From Acidobacteriota bacterium (GTDB lineage Bacteria; Acidobacteriota; Blastocatellia; Pyrinomonadales; Pyrinomonadaceae), in NCBI GenBank assembly GCA_003223025.1, contig QHXR01000016.1, forward strand, positions 10,650 to 60,119: a stretch of DNA of 49,470 nt, read 5' to 3'. The position numbers and the translations under genes are program-made. Below, in pieces: positions 40,623-49,006 of this stretch (position 1 is the first letter of the stretch; each line of letters opens with the position of its first letter). Below the pieces are notes generated by a model. It was not told the DNA's origin, made no database searches, and worked only from the letters and a program-made list of their open reading frames with translations.

Positions 40623-42458
40623 CTATGAGAGTTTTGTTTGAGCGAATGCTTCGCCGGGCTTTCCAGTGAAATCTTCCCCGGGATTTACAAACAAATTCTG
40701 TTCGAAGCGATACTGCTTGTCATAGAGTTGTTTGTACCGCCCGTCCTGGGCGATCAATTGTTCATGAGTTCCCCGCTCGAGAATCTCACCGGCCTCGACA
40801 ACCAGTATCTGATCGGCGCTCCGGATCGTTGAGAGCCTGTGAGCGATGACGAAAGTCGTACGTCCGGCGCGAAGTCGATTCAGTCCTTCCTGAATCAGAG
40901 CTTCGCTCTCGGAGTCGAGAGAGGATGTCGCTTCATCGAGAATCAGTACACGCGGATTTGCGAGCAGAGCTCTCGCGATAGCGATGCGCTGACGCTGTCC
41001 GCCTGAAAGTTTCACGCCGCGCTCGCCGACGATCGTGTCATAACCGTTTGGAAACTTTTCGATGAACTCATCGGCATTTGCGATTCGGCAAACCGATCTT
41101 ATCTCCTGAAGATTCGCTTCCGGATTCGAGAATCGAATGTTCTCGAGGATCGTTCCGTCGAATAGAAAATTATCCTGCAGCACTACACCAAGATGTTTTC
41201 GATAATCGCGCAGCCTGACGGTTTGAAGATCATGGCCATCTATGCTGATCGTTCCGGTAGTCGGCTGGATGAAATTCAGTACAAGACTAAGGATCGTAGA
41301 TTTCCCGGAGCCGCTCGATCCGACGAGTGCCGTCGTCGCACCGGCTTCGGCATGAAACGAGACGCCCTTTAGCACGGGCACATCTTTGTCGTACTCGAAC
41401 TCAACATTTTCAAAATCGATCGTTCCCTTGATCTCTGGCAGAGCGTGTCTAGACACATCCTGTTCATCTTCAGTGCTCATCGCAAGGACTTCGCGGATAC
41501 GATCGAGCCCGGCGAGAGCTTCGGTGATCTGCGTTCCGATCGACGTGAGCTCAATTACGGGCATCGCGAGCAAAAAGGTAAAAGAGATGTACATCAAAAA
41601 GTCGCCAAGAGTCATCGTCCCGGCCTGCACCGCGCTTCCGCCGATGACGATCATGACGACGGCGACCGCGCCGATGACGACCGATGAGAAGGAGCTGATC
41701 GCAGAGACTCCGGTGATCGTTTTCGCGATGTTCCTAAACAAACGATGTGCACCGCGGGTGAATGACAGCTCCTCGCGCTTTTCCGCGGTGTAAGCTTTTA
41801 CGATCCGGATACCGCCAAGACTTTCGCCCAATCGTCCTGTGACCTCGGCCGTGATCTCGCCGCGTTCGCGGAAAACGGGTCGAAGAACTTTGAACGCGTA
41901 CATCAACGCACCGCCAAAGATCAGCAGCACAACGATCGTCGCGAGCGTCAGTTGCCAATTCAAATAGAAAAGGACGCCGATGGCGATGATCGCGGTGACG
42001 AGGCTTCCGAGAATCTGTCCGAGACCGGTGCCGACGAGATTACGAATTCCCTCGGCGTCGTTCATGATCCTCGAGATCAGTTGGCCGCTCTGCGTTGAAT
42101 CGAAATATGAGATCGGAAGCCGCTCGATGTGACTCTGGACGCGCATTCGCATGTTTGTGATCGCGAGCTGTGCGGCGACGCCGAGGATCTGCGAAAGTGC
42201 GAACGATGTCACGCCCTGAATCAACGTCGAGATCCCGATCGCGAGAGCGATCCATTTTACGAGACTGTAGTTTTGCTTCGTGAATACTTCGTCGCCGATG
42301 TACTTCGTCGACGCGGGAAGCACCATTCCCGCGAGACGCGAGATCAGCATCAGAAAACTGCCGAACGCGAGACGCCAGCGCGCTCCCCACATGATCCGCT
42401 TCGCCTCAGCCCAGGCGCTTGAGTAGTTAATTTTCTTCTTCTTTTTCTCGTCGGCCAT
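40623..42458 (-). CDS. ABC exporter, MsbA-like half transporter
   Basis: The 611-residue inner-membrane protein fuses a six-helix exporter domain (from about residue 30 to 320; FLMLISRLAGMVLPASTKYI, LGVAAQLAITNMRMRVQSHI) to an ATPase domain with Walker A GSSGSGKST, Q-loop VVLQDNFLFDGTI, signature LSGGQRQR, Walker B VLILDEATSSLD and H-loop IAHRLST. It should work as a homodimer exporting lipid or drug-like substrates. The C-terminal tail FEQNLFVNPGEDFTGKPGEA has a near copy at 39100-39168. It lies 7 bp after the DUF3828-like gene and 6 bp before the nucleotidyltransferase gene. Confidence 0.9.
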   Translation of the reverse strand: MADEKKKKKINYSSAWAEAKRIMWGARWRLAFGSFLMLISRLAGMVLPASTKYIGDEVFTKQNYSLVKWIALAIGISTLIQGVTSFALSQILGVAAQLAITNMRMRVQSHIERLPISYFDSTQSGQLISRIMNDAEGIRNLVGTGLGQILGSLVTAIIAIGVLFYLNWQLTLATIVVLLIFGGALMYAFKVLRPVFRERGEITAEVTGRLGESLGGIRIVKAYTAEKREELSFTRGAHRLFRNIAKTITGVSAISSFSSVVIGAVAVVMIVIGGSAVQAGTMTLGDFLMYISFTFLLAMPVIELTSIGTQITEALAGLDRIREVLAMSTEDEQDVSRHALPEIKGTIDFENVEFEYDKDVPVLKGVSFHAEAGATTALVGSSGSGKSTILSLVLNFIQPTTGTISIDGHDLQTVRLRDYRKHLGVVLQDNFLFDGTILENIRFSNPEANLQEIRSVCRIANADEFIEKFPNGYDTIVGERGVKLSGGQRQRIAIARALLANPRVLILDEATSSLDSESEALIQEGLNRLRAGRTTFVIAHRLSTIRSADQILVVEAGEILERGTHEQLIAQDGRYKQLYDKQYRFEQNLFVNPGEDFTGKPGEAFAQTKLS

Positions 42459-42465
42459 AGATCTG

Positions 42466-42996
42466 TTAGTTGCTTAGACTGGCGCGGAGGCTTGCTCCGT
42501 TCATGAATGCCCAGTTTCCCTTGTAGAGAATGTCACTGATGATCCACTTTCCGTTCGTCTTCGTCAGCACGACGGTATCCATCCATTCCGTCGCATCGCT
42601 CTTGTCTTTGTAAACAAGATTCACATCCACTTCGGCTCTTGTTTTTTCGATTCGCGATTTTCCGAGCTTGTATGACGTCGCGCCTTCGGTGAGACTCGAG
42701 AAAAGATCGCCTTCGATCCAAGGCGGTTTCTCATCCGGATGTTCCTTTATAAATTTCGTTTGCTCGACCCGGTCCGTCGCGATCATCTTCACGATCTCAC
42801 TTGAAAACAGAGGAGTCAGACTCTTGACCTGCTTCTCCGTCGGCAGTCCACGCATTTGATACTCGATATACTTTTTGTAAAAACTGTTAGTCACCGCAGC
42901 AGGCGAGGCCCCCGTTTGCGCTTTTATAAAGCCCGAGGCGGCCAAGAGAACTATGGCGATAAGTTGGATCGCGATCCGGTTTCTACTCATGTCCAA
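42466..42996 (-). CDS. Secreted DUF3828-like protein
   Basis: The 176-residue precursor has a signal peptide (IAIQLIAIVLLAASGFIKAQ). The mature domain has PAAVTNSFYKKYIEYQMRGL, LTPLFSSEIVKMI, and a late beta pair DTVVLTKTNGKWIISDILYK, which recall DUF3828/NTF2-like periplasmic proteins. The assignment is by pattern and is uncertain. It is the first gene of the minus-strand run leading into the ABC exporter. Confidence 0.65.
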   Translation of the reverse strand: MDMSRNRIAIQLIAIVLLAASGFIKAQTGASPAAVTNSFYKKYIEYQMRGLPTEKQVKSLTPLFSSEIVKMIATDRVEQTKFIKEHPDEKPPWIEGDLFSSLTEGATSYKLGKSRIEKTRAEVDVNLVYKDKSDATEWMDTVVLTKTNGKWIISDILYKGNWAFMNGASLRASLSN

Positions 42997-43076
42997 AGTC
43001 TGCTTTCAATCGAATTAAGTGTCAAACGAGCAAGGTTCGGACTTTGCGTTTTACTGTTCCCGGACGCAAGCCACTG

Positions 43077-43105
43077 TTTTCACGCAAAGACGCTAAGACG
43101 CAAGG
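43077..43105. repeat. CACGCAAAGACGCTAAGACGCAAG dispersed-type word
   Basis: The 29-bp stretch contains three GACGC/ACGCAA words at 9-10 bp spacing (ACGCAAAGACGC, AAGACGCAAGG). It lies in the 211-bp gap between the DUF3828-like gene and asnS. This word series is a widespread short repeat in environmental bacteria (recalled). No second copy is in the window. Confidence 0.6.
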
Positions 43106-43207
43106 AGATCTCAAAAGGAACTCGTCCAACTCCGAGATATGATCGCGGTTTGCACGGTTATCCTTTTTTACTAGAATAGTCCTTTGTCTAAGACAGCTCG
43201 GGAATTC

Positions 43208-44518
43208 ATGAAGCAAACATACGTATCAGATCTCAAGAATCACATCGGCGAAGAAGTCACTCTGAAAGGCTGGCTCTACAACACGCGTTCGAGCGGTAAA
43301 CTTGTCTTCCTTCAATTTCGCGACGGGACAGGAATCGTCCAGTGCGTCGTCTTCAAAGGAAATGACGAAGCGGTTTTCGAAAAAGCGAAATCGCTCGGAC
43401 AGGAATCGTCTCTCATCGTGCGCGGAACGGTGAAGACCGACGACCGTTCGGCGATCGGTGTCGAAGTCGATGTCAAAGAAATTGAAATTATTCAGAACGT
43501 TCACGAATATCCGATCACGCCGAAAGAGCACGGGACGGAATTCCTGATGGACAATCGTCATCTTTGGATCCGTTCGAAGAAACAGAACGCGGTTCTGAAA
43601 GTTCGACACACGGTGATCAAGGCCGTCCGCGACTTTTTCGACAACAACGGATTCATCCTCGCCGACACACCGATCTTCACGCCGGCCGCGTGCGAAGGAA
43701 CGACGACATTGTTCGAGGTCGATTACTTTGGCGATGAGAAAGCTTATCTAACTCAGTCGGGACAGCTCTACAACGAAGCGACCGCGGCGGCGTTTGGAAA
43801 GTCATACGCGTTCGGTCCAACGTTTCGCGCTGAGAAGTCGAAGACACGTCGTCACCTGACCGAGTTCTGGATGGTTGAGCCGGAAGTTGCGTACGCGAGT
43901 TACGAAGACATGATGCAGCTCGGCGAAGACATGATCCTCGCCGTCGTCCAGCGAGTTCTGAAAGATCGTCAGGAAGAATTGAAAACCCTGGAGCGCGACA
44001 CGACGGTGCTCGAAGCGATCTCGGCTCCGTTCCCGCGTCTTCATTACGACGATGCGGTGAAGATGCTCCAGGACGGTCATGCGAAGGGCGAGCTCGAAAA
44101 CAATTTCGAATGGGGCGGAGATTTTGGTGCTCCGGATGAAACGTATCTTTCGAATCAGTTCGGCAAGCCTGTCTTCGTCCATCACTTCCCCGCTGCGATA
44201 AAAGGATTTTATTTCGAGGTGGACAAGGACGATCCTAAATACGCGCTCGGGATCGATCTGCTTGCACCTGAAGGTTACGGCGAGATCATCGGCGGCGGCG
44301 AGCGTGCGGCTTCGCTCGATTACCTGATCGAACAACTCGAGGCACACAATCTGCCACGCGAATCGTTTGAGTGGTATCTCGATCTCCGTCGCTACGGCTC
44401 CGTCCCGCACAGCGGATTCGGCATGGGCATCGAACGCTGCACCGCCTGGATGTGCGGCATCGAACACGTGCGAGAGACGATTCCTTTTCCGAGAATGTTG
44501 TATCGATTGAAGCCTTAG
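43208..44518 (+). CDS. asnS: Asparaginyl-tRNA synthetase
   Basis: The ATG at 43208 gives a 436-residue class II synthetase that charges tRNA-Asn. The N-terminal OB-fold anticodon domain ([20 protein letters not shown]) is followed by motif 1, motif 2 ([26 protein letters not shown] at about 206-211) and motif 3 (GFGMGIER, about 403-410). The EFWMVEPE and [10 protein letters not shown] segments mark AsnRS rather than AspRS. The length matches the family. A TTG eight codons upstream is open but less likely. It appears to be transcribed alone or with the following secreted-protein gene 6 bp downstream. Confidence 0.95.
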   Translation: MKQTYVSDLKNHIGEEVTLKGWLYNTRSSGKLVFLQFRDGTGIVQCVVFKGNDEAVFEKAKSLGQESSLIVRGTVKTDDRSAIGVEVDVKEIEIIQNVHEYPITPKEHGTEFLMDNRHLWIRSKKQNAVLKVRHTVIKAVRDFFDNNGFILADTPIFTPAACEGTTTLFEVDYFGDEKAYLTQSGQLYNEATAAAFGKSYAFGPTFRAEKSKTRRHLTEFWMVEPEVAYASYEDMMQLGEDMILAVVQRVLKDRQEELKTLERDTTVLEAISAPFPRLHYDDAVKMLQDGHAKGELENNFEWGGDFGAPDETYLSNQFGKPVFVHHFPAAIKGFYFEVDKDDPKYALGIDLLAPEGYGEIIGGGERAASLDYLIEQLEAHNLPRESFEWYLDLRRYGSVPHSGFGMGIERCTAWMCGIEHVRETIPFPRMLYRLKP

Positions 44519-44524
44519 TTGTAT

Positions 44525-45469
44525 ATGACAAAATCCATTCTCAGAGCGCTATTAGTCCTTCAGGCGCTGGTTCTCGTAGCTAACGGCCAGGATTGGAACA
44601 CCTACCCCGAGCGAAAGCTTTTTGATTTTATCTCGCAGGAGAAAAAACTCGTTGACGGTACGCCGGCAGCCGATATGCACATTTCGGGAAAGCCCTTTCC
44701 TGCAAAGACGCTCGTCATATATACAGGGAAGAAGAGAACCGTCGGCAAGTACGGGAAGCACTTCATAGATATTTGGGTGCAAAGCCGGAATGTACCTCGC
44801 GAGAACGCCGATCTCTTGGTGGAAGAATATTTGTTTAAAGAAGGCGATCGGGAGCTTTGGATGCCGGTCGTTAAGATGCTCACCGCGTCGTTGGAGCGGT
44901 TGGTTCAGCCCGGAGAAGAGATACTCATTTACTATTTTTATCTCGGAGGCTTTAACCCGGGGAGGCTCCAGAAGAAAGATTCATCTCCCGACAAATCGGC
45001 TCTCCCGGAAACGGATGACCTGCGATGGATGCTGGCTGTCGAGGAATTCGAACAGAGGCGATCGACCGCTTTCGCACCGGGACCGCTAGAAGATGCGATC
45101 GACAGGAAGATGGAAGCGCCGGGGAGGATCTTGGATGTATGGTTCGACCCGCGACAAATTCGGACTAGGGCAAGTCTCGTCTTCACCGGCGACGTCCGTT
45201 CCATTCCACATAGCCGCCAACGTCTGCTCGACGTCTGGTTTCAGACCAGTGGATTTCCAGCGAGCGCGACGGCCCTCATTTCGGACGAAGTGCGATTCAT
45301 GGACGGAAACAAGGAGTACTGGATCGCCGTGAGGAAGACCACGCTAGACGAGATTCGAAAAACGATTAAAAAAGGCGGCGCTGTATCTTTGAATACGATT
45401 CTTGCTGGAGGGATCCGAGCCGGCGAGAAGGTCGACTGGCTTTTTCTGGCCGGTGAGATCGCGCGGTAG
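44525..45469 (+). CDS. Secreted protein with internal duplication
   Basis: The ATG at 44525 gives a 314-residue precursor with a signal peptide (ILRALLVLQALVLVANGQ). No family was recognised. The two halves share a pattern: KHFIDIWVQSRNVPRENADL, then EYLFKEGDRELWMPV, and RQRLLDVWFQTSGFPASATA, then EVRFMDGNKEYWIAV. This points to two copies of a roughly 120-residue beta-rich domain. It begins 6 bp after asnS, without an obvious ribosome site of its own. The end of the gene contains one copy of a 14-bp direct repeat. Confidence 0.7.
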   Translation: MTKSILRALLVLQALVLVANGQDWNTYPERKLFDFISQEKKLVDGTPAADMHISGKPFPAKTLVIYTGKKRTVGKYGKHFIDIWVQSRNVPRENADLLVEEYLFKEGDRELWMPVVKMLTASLERLVQPGEEILIYYFYLGGFNPGRLQKKDSSPDKSALPETDDLRWMLAVEEFEQRRSTAFAPGPLEDAIDRKMEAPGRILDVWFDPRQIRTRASLVFTGDVRSIPHSRQRLLDVWFQTSGFPASATALISDEVRFMDGNKEYWIAVRKTTLDEIRKTIKKGGAVSLNTILAGGIRAGEKVDWLFLAGEIAR

Positions 45470-45592
45470 AGGTATCGAGGGGAAAGGCGAGTCGGCGGTG
45501 GAACGAAAAACTTCTTTAACTTGAATCGCCCGTCGCCGGTTCCTCGTTTCTTCAGCGCCGGGCACCACACATGTGACCGAGATCGCGCGGTA
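45455..45592. repeat. 14-bp direct repeat pair
   Basis: GAGATCGCGCGGTA occurs at 45455-45468 (last codons of the secreted-protein gene) and again at 45579-45592, 124 bp apart. The second copy overlaps a TATACT word that could be the -10 box of the small gene at 45632. The interval has no gene. The pair may be a footprint of a short tandem duplication that has diverged. Confidence 0.6.
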
Positions 45593-45631
45593 TACTGACA
45601 GGGATGGAGAGACCGTCAGTCATAAATTATT

Positions 45632-45826
45632 ATGGAACGAGATACGAAGGTAGAACCTGAAGAGAGCCTCTTTGATCGCTACAGCGAAGAGATTACTAAG
45701 GCACATGACCGTGCAGTGCGTAACGCCCTTCTCATGAATAAGCGCGCCGGCAATCCGGTCGCGGTCGAACGGGATGGAAAACTTGTAATCCTCCAACCAG
45801 ACGAGATCGAAGTTTGGGACGAGTAA
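45632..45826 (+). CDS. Small conserved-type cytosolic protein
   Basis: The 64-residue protein (ERDTKVEPEESLFDRYSEEI, then ALLMNKRAGNPVAVERDGKL and IEVWDE) recalls small proteins with an ALLxHKxxGNPIxVWRDGKVV core that I know from this phylum. It has a helical N-half and a small beta-hairpin C-half, and no membrane segment. A role as antitoxin is conceivable but there is no toxin next to it. It lies 21 bp before the secreted NTF2-like gene. Confidence 0.6.
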   Translation: MERDTKVEPEESLFDRYSEEITKAHDRAVRNALLMNKRAGNPVAVERDGKLVILQPDEIEVWDE

Positions 45827-45847
45827 CAACAAAAAAGGAGCTCCAAA

Positions 45848-46342
45848 ATGTTTTCGTTTTCCCGCAAATCGTTTTTCGTTATCGTCGTATTAGGTCTATT
45901 GACCACCTCGGCCCTCGCCCAAAAGAATTCTTCGACGGACTTTCAAAACTTCCTTACGAAACTCGATGCCGCTCAACTCGAAATGCAGAACGGGAAATCC
46001 GACGCGTTCAAGGCGCTGTGGTCGGACTCCGAAGAGATAACCTTGTCCGGAGGCTTCGGTGGAACGGTTGAGAAAGGACCGAAGGCGATAGACGCACGTC
46101 TCGACTGGGTGGGTCAGCAGTTTTCGAACGGCACGAACAAGATCGAGAGAGTTGTGGCGACCGCGAGCGGAGATTTTGCCTACGTTGTTCAGCTCGAGCA
46201 TATTCGGTTTCACGTTCCCGGAAAACTGGAAGAGTCAACGCGCGATTACCGTGTGACAATGGTCTTCCGCCGAGAGAAAACAGGATGGCGAATATTGCAT
46301 CGCCAGGCCGATACAAATCTTACAAAACAAGCACCGCAATAA
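45848..46342 (+). CDS. Secreted SnoaL/NTF2-like protein
   Basis: The ATG after AAAAAAGGAGCTCC gives 164 residues: a signal peptide (SFFVIVVLGLLTTSALAQ) and an NTF2-like cone domain (FLTKLDAAQLEMQNGKSDAF, ALWSDSEEITLSGGFGGTVE, then RVVATASGDFAYVVQLEHI and VTMVFRREKTGWRILHRQAD). The WRILHRQAD ending is the classical last strand of DUF4440/SnoaL-type domains. The ligand is unknown. The OsmC gene begins 6 bp downstream. Confidence 0.8.
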   Translation: MFSFSRKSFFVIVVLGLLTTSALAQKNSSTDFQNFLTKLDAAQLEMQNGKSDAFKALWSDSEEITLSGGFGGTVEKGPKAIDARLDWVGQQFSNGTNKIERVVATASGDFAYVVQLEHIRFHVPGKLEESTRDYRVTMVFRREKTGWRILHRQADTNLTKQAPQ

Positions 46343-46347
46343 ATCCT

Positions 46348-46809
46348 ATGAGCGAGTACACAGCAAAGGTTTCCTGGAAGAACGACTCTCCCGAAACTTT
46401 TACAAAGAACCGCTACACGCGCGGGCACACGTGGTCGTTCGATGGTGGAGTCGAGGTTCCCGCTTCGTCATCACCGCACGCGGTGCGAGTTCCGTTCTCG
46501 ATCGAGGAAGCTGTCGATCCCGAAGAAGCTTTGGTTGCCGCGGCCGCATCGTGTCACATGCTGACGTTCCTTTGGGTCGCTGCGAAGAGAGGATTCGTTA
46601 TCGACTCCTACGAAGACAACGCAGTAGGAGAAATGACTGATGCCGACGGCAAGCCGTGGGTCTCGAAGATCACGCTCGATCCGAAGATCGGATGGTCGGG
46701 TGAGACTAAGCCGACCGACGACGAGGTTTCGGCGATGCATCACGAGGCGCACGAGGGATGCTATATCGCGAACTCGATAAAGTCTGAGATTGTTGTGAAA
46801 GGCATTTGA
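46348..46809 (+). CDS. OsmC-family peroxiredoxin-like protein
   Basis: From the ATG at 46348 the product has 153 residues with the OsmC/Ohr redox pair: Cys69 in AAAASCHMLTFLW and Cys138 in HHEAHEGCYIANS. Residues SPEAVDPEE-like and the VPFSIEEAVDPEEAL segment before Cys69 match the family. It should reduce organic hydroperoxides in the cytosol (family knowledge). An upstream in-frame ATG at 46285 lies inside the preceding gene and is not used. Confidence 0.9.
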   Translation: MSEYTAKVSWKNDSPETFTKNRYTRGHTWSFDGGVEVPASSSPHAVRVPFSIEEAVDPEEALVAAAASCHMLTFLWVAAKRGFVIDSYEDNAVGEMTDADGKPWVSKITLDPKIGWSGETKPTDDEVSAMHHEAHEGCYIANSIKSEIVVKGI

Positions 46810-46826
46810 AAACTAGCCGTTTGCTT

Positions 46827-46885
46827 TTAGCTATTAGCTGTTAGCCATTCAGGCTTATAGCTAACGGCTAATAGCCAATAGCTAA
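46827..46885. repeat. TTAGCTATTAGC inverted repeat
   Basis: Arms 46827-46846 (TTAGCTATTAGCTGTTAGCC) and 46866-46885 pair at 18 of 20 positions. It fills the 94-bp gap between the OsmC and ACT genes. The TAGCTATTAGC word is a recognised dispersed type in environmental bacteria (recalled). Confidence 0.85.
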
Positions 46886-46903
46886 TTTTCTGTCGGAGAA
46901 AAC

Positions 46904-47302
46904 ATGTACGACGTTTCAATTCGACTCGAAAATAAACCTGGAGAAATGGCGCGGATGGGTGAGGCACTGGGAATGGCTGGTGTCAGTGTCGAAGGCGGCG
47001 GTGGCTGGGTTGTCGATGGAAAAGGCTGCATGCACTTTTTATTCGACGATGGCGAAGCGGCGAGAAAAGCGCTTGAAGATGTCGGTATCGAAGTGCTCGA
47101 TGTCCGCGAAGTGCTGGCGCAAAAACTCAGGCAAGATGTTCCCGGACAACTCGGAAAGATCGCCCGTCGCATGGCGGAAGCAGGAGTCAATATCGAGGTC
47201 ATCTACAGTGACCACGCGAACCAACTGATTCTGGTCGTCGATGATTTCGAGAAGGGCAAAATAGTCTCCGATGAATGGAAAAAGGAAACCGGCCTGAACT
47301 GA
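46904..47302 (+). CDS. Tandem ACT-domain protein
   Basis: The 132-residue cytosolic protein has two ACT modules: YDVSIRLENKPGEMARMGEA and VEGGGGWVVDGKGCMHFLF, then QDVPGQLGKIARRMAEAGVN and IEVIYSDHANQLILVVDD. Such stand-alone ACT proteins bind amino acids and may regulate partner enzymes. The 3' end overlaps the cupin gene by 28 bp in another frame, so the two are probably translated together. Confidence 0.8.
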   Translation: MYDVSIRLENKPGEMARMGEALGMAGVSVEGGGGWVVDGKGCMHFLFDDGEAARKALEDVGIEVLDVREVLAQKLRQDVPGQLGKIARRMAEAGVNIEVIYSDHANQLILVVDDFEKGKIVSDEWKKETGLN

Positions 47303-48192
47303 AAGAGCTTCACTGTTCCGACCTCGCTAAAGAAATCGATTCATTCCTGGGCGACGGCTATCGTCTCGACATGATCATGCCCGCGGATGATCCGCGCGAA
47401 GCGATCGTATCGAAAGTCGGAGAGTCGGTGCGAATTGTTTTGAGTCCCGGCTTAAGCCGGCAAGGGCCGCCTGAAGGCGGAACTCAAAACTGGATCGCCG
47501 GTCGCGCCGGGATGGAGTATCGCGATCTGATTCCGGACCGTCTTGACGGACGGGTCATCGCATCGCACATTCGTATCACTGAAGGCGGTGAAGTTCCCGA
47601 CTACGTTCACTATCATAAGATCTGGTTTCAGATGATCTACTGCAAGAGCGGCTCGATCCGTGTCGTGTATGAGGATCAGGGACCGCCGTTCGTATTGGAA
47701 GCCGGAGACTGCGTGCTTCAGCCGTCGGGGATCCGACATCGCGTTCTCGAATCATCGGTCGGTGCGGAAGTGATCGAAGTGAGTTCGCCCGCCGAGCATG
47801 AGACGTGGGTTGAGCACGAATTAAAGTTACCGACGAGCGAGGTGAAGTCTAATCGCGATTTTGGAGGGCAGAAATTTGTTCGTCACGTAGGCCGACACGC
47901 TCAATGGAAGGCTGCGGGTTCAAACTGTATCGTCGCCGAAACGGAGATCGGAAATGCTACAAAAGATATGGGACGTGTTCGGACTATGAAGATCGCCGGT
48001 CACGGGACAGCTCTGGTCGAATCCGGAGACGCCTTTGTATTTCTCTATGTGATATCGGGTGCAGTTCTTCCGCCGTCGAAGTGTCCGACGCTCCATGCCG
48101 ATGATCACGTCGTCATAACGGATCGTTCGGGAGTTACGCTGACGGCTCTCGAAGATTCGGAGATCCTGGAAGTCCGCCTGCGTGAGATTTAA
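47275..48192 (+). CDS. Cupin-domain protein with in-frame repeat
   Basis: The 305-residue cytosolic protein has a central cupin barrel: HIRITEGGEVPDYVHYHKIW (metal His/Glu-like residues) and YCKSGSIRVVYEDQGPPFVL, then AGDCVLQPSGIRHRVLE. A second, weaker barrel follows (GRVRTMKIAGHGTALVESGD). Residues about 56-71 (LSPGLSRQGPPEGGTQ) are encoded by a palindromic repeat and are not expected in relatives. The start at 47275 overlaps the ACT gene and lacks a ribosome site, so a later start is possible. It ends adjacent to the convergent lipoprotein gene. Confidence 0.8.
   Translation: MEKGNRPELKELHCSDLAKEIDSFLGDGYRLDMIMPADDPREAIVSKVGESVRIVLSPGLSRQGPPEGGTQNWIAGRAGMEYRDLIPDRLDGRVIASHIRITEGGEVPDYVHYHKIWFQMIYCKSGSIRVVYEDQGPPFVLEAGDCVLQPSGIRHRVLESSVGAEVIEVSSPAEHETWVEHELKLPTSEVKSNRDFGGQKFVRHVGRHAQWKAAGSNCIVAETEIGNATKDMGRVRTMKIAGHGTALVESGDAFVFLYVISGAVLPPSKCPTLHADDHVVITDRSGVTLTALEDSEILEVRLREI
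47442..47485. repeat. Palindromic repeat inserted in the cupin gene
   Basis: The 44-bp unit has two palindromes, CCGGCTTAAGCCGG (47447-47460) and CCGCCTGAAGGCGG (47467-47480), with ends GAGT and AACTC. It is read in frame as the PGLSRQGPPEGG segment. The insertion seems to add 14-15 codons to the N-terminal region of the cupin protein. Confidence 0.8.
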
Positions 48193-48930
48193 CTACTTCT
48201 TCTTCGCGGTTTCAGTCCCGACCGATCTCGATCCGTATCCGCCCCATTTCCCTTCCAGCGTTCCGTCGGACTTTCGTTCGTAGCTTACGAATCCGCACTT
48301 GTTCCCGCCGATCCCGACTGCAACTGTGTCGCCCTGCCGAATTCCGAATCCCTCAAGAGGCGACCCCGCGTTCCATGAGAAAGTGTAACCCGCTCCGGCT
48401 TTCTTCACAGAGAGCTTTCCCGTGTAATCTTGACCCGCGGTGTTCGTCCCGCTGACGTCGTAATCGCCTTCCAGGTCGGTGCCCTTCGTGCGTTTCGCGG
48501 TCTCGGTCTCGCTGCTGTTGTTTCCCCAATAGCCTGCCTTGCCGTTCAGACTGCCGTCCGATCCTATCTTGTAGAGCACGACTCCGCAGCCTTTTCCGTT
48601 GTCGCCTTCGGCGAAAGCGACTCCGATACCATCGCCTGTTTGGACCCCGACGCCGTCATACTTTTTCCCGGCCGTGTCCCAACTGAATTGGTACACGTCT
48701 TCGCGATTCGTGACCATCAGAGTTCCCTTGTACGCTCCGGCACCGTTCTCATTCATACCGGTGATGTCGTATGCCCCGCTGATATCCTGCGAGATCGCCG
48801 GAGACGCAGCTGCCGCTGTCGTAGTTGTGGTATTACCCGTAGTACCGGTGTCGCCGCCTTTGAACTGACTGCATCCAAGTGCGGCGGTTATGAGGATCGC
48901 GACACAAATAATTGCCGAAGCGTGTTTCAT
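48193..48930 (-). CDS. Lipoprotein with two related beta domains
   Basis: The 245-residue precursor has a lipoprotein signal with lipobox LGCS (Cys20), a Thr/Ala-rich linker, and two similar domains of about 95 residues: SGAYDITGMNENGAGAYKGT to the first GKAGYWG, then EGDYDVSGTNTAGQDYTGKL to GKWGGYG. Both have the G-x-Y-x-V/I-x-G start, a FSWD/FSWN strand and a G-x-W/G-x-Y-G end. The fold resembles small beta-barrel lipid or ligand carriers. It should be in the outer-membrane periplasmic leaflet. The family is not known to me by name. Confidence 0.75.
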   Translation of the reverse strand: MKHASAIICVAILITAALGCSQFKGGDTGTTGNTTTTTAAAASPAISQDISGAYDITGMNENGAGAYKGTLMVTNREDVYQFSWDTAGKKYDGVGVQTGDGIGVAFAEGDNGKGCGVVLYKIGSDGSLNGKAGYWGNNSSETETAKRTKGTDLEGDYDVSGTNTAGQDYTGKLSVKKAGAGYTFSWNAGSPLEGFGIRQGDTVAVGIGGNKCGFVSYERKSDGTLEGKWGGYGSRSVGTETAKKK

Positions 48931-49006
48931 TTAGTCTCCAGTTGGTTTTTTGATGAGATGGAAATGCAAAGCTATAATAGTGGCGAAACTCCGTAACGTC
49001 CATCCT

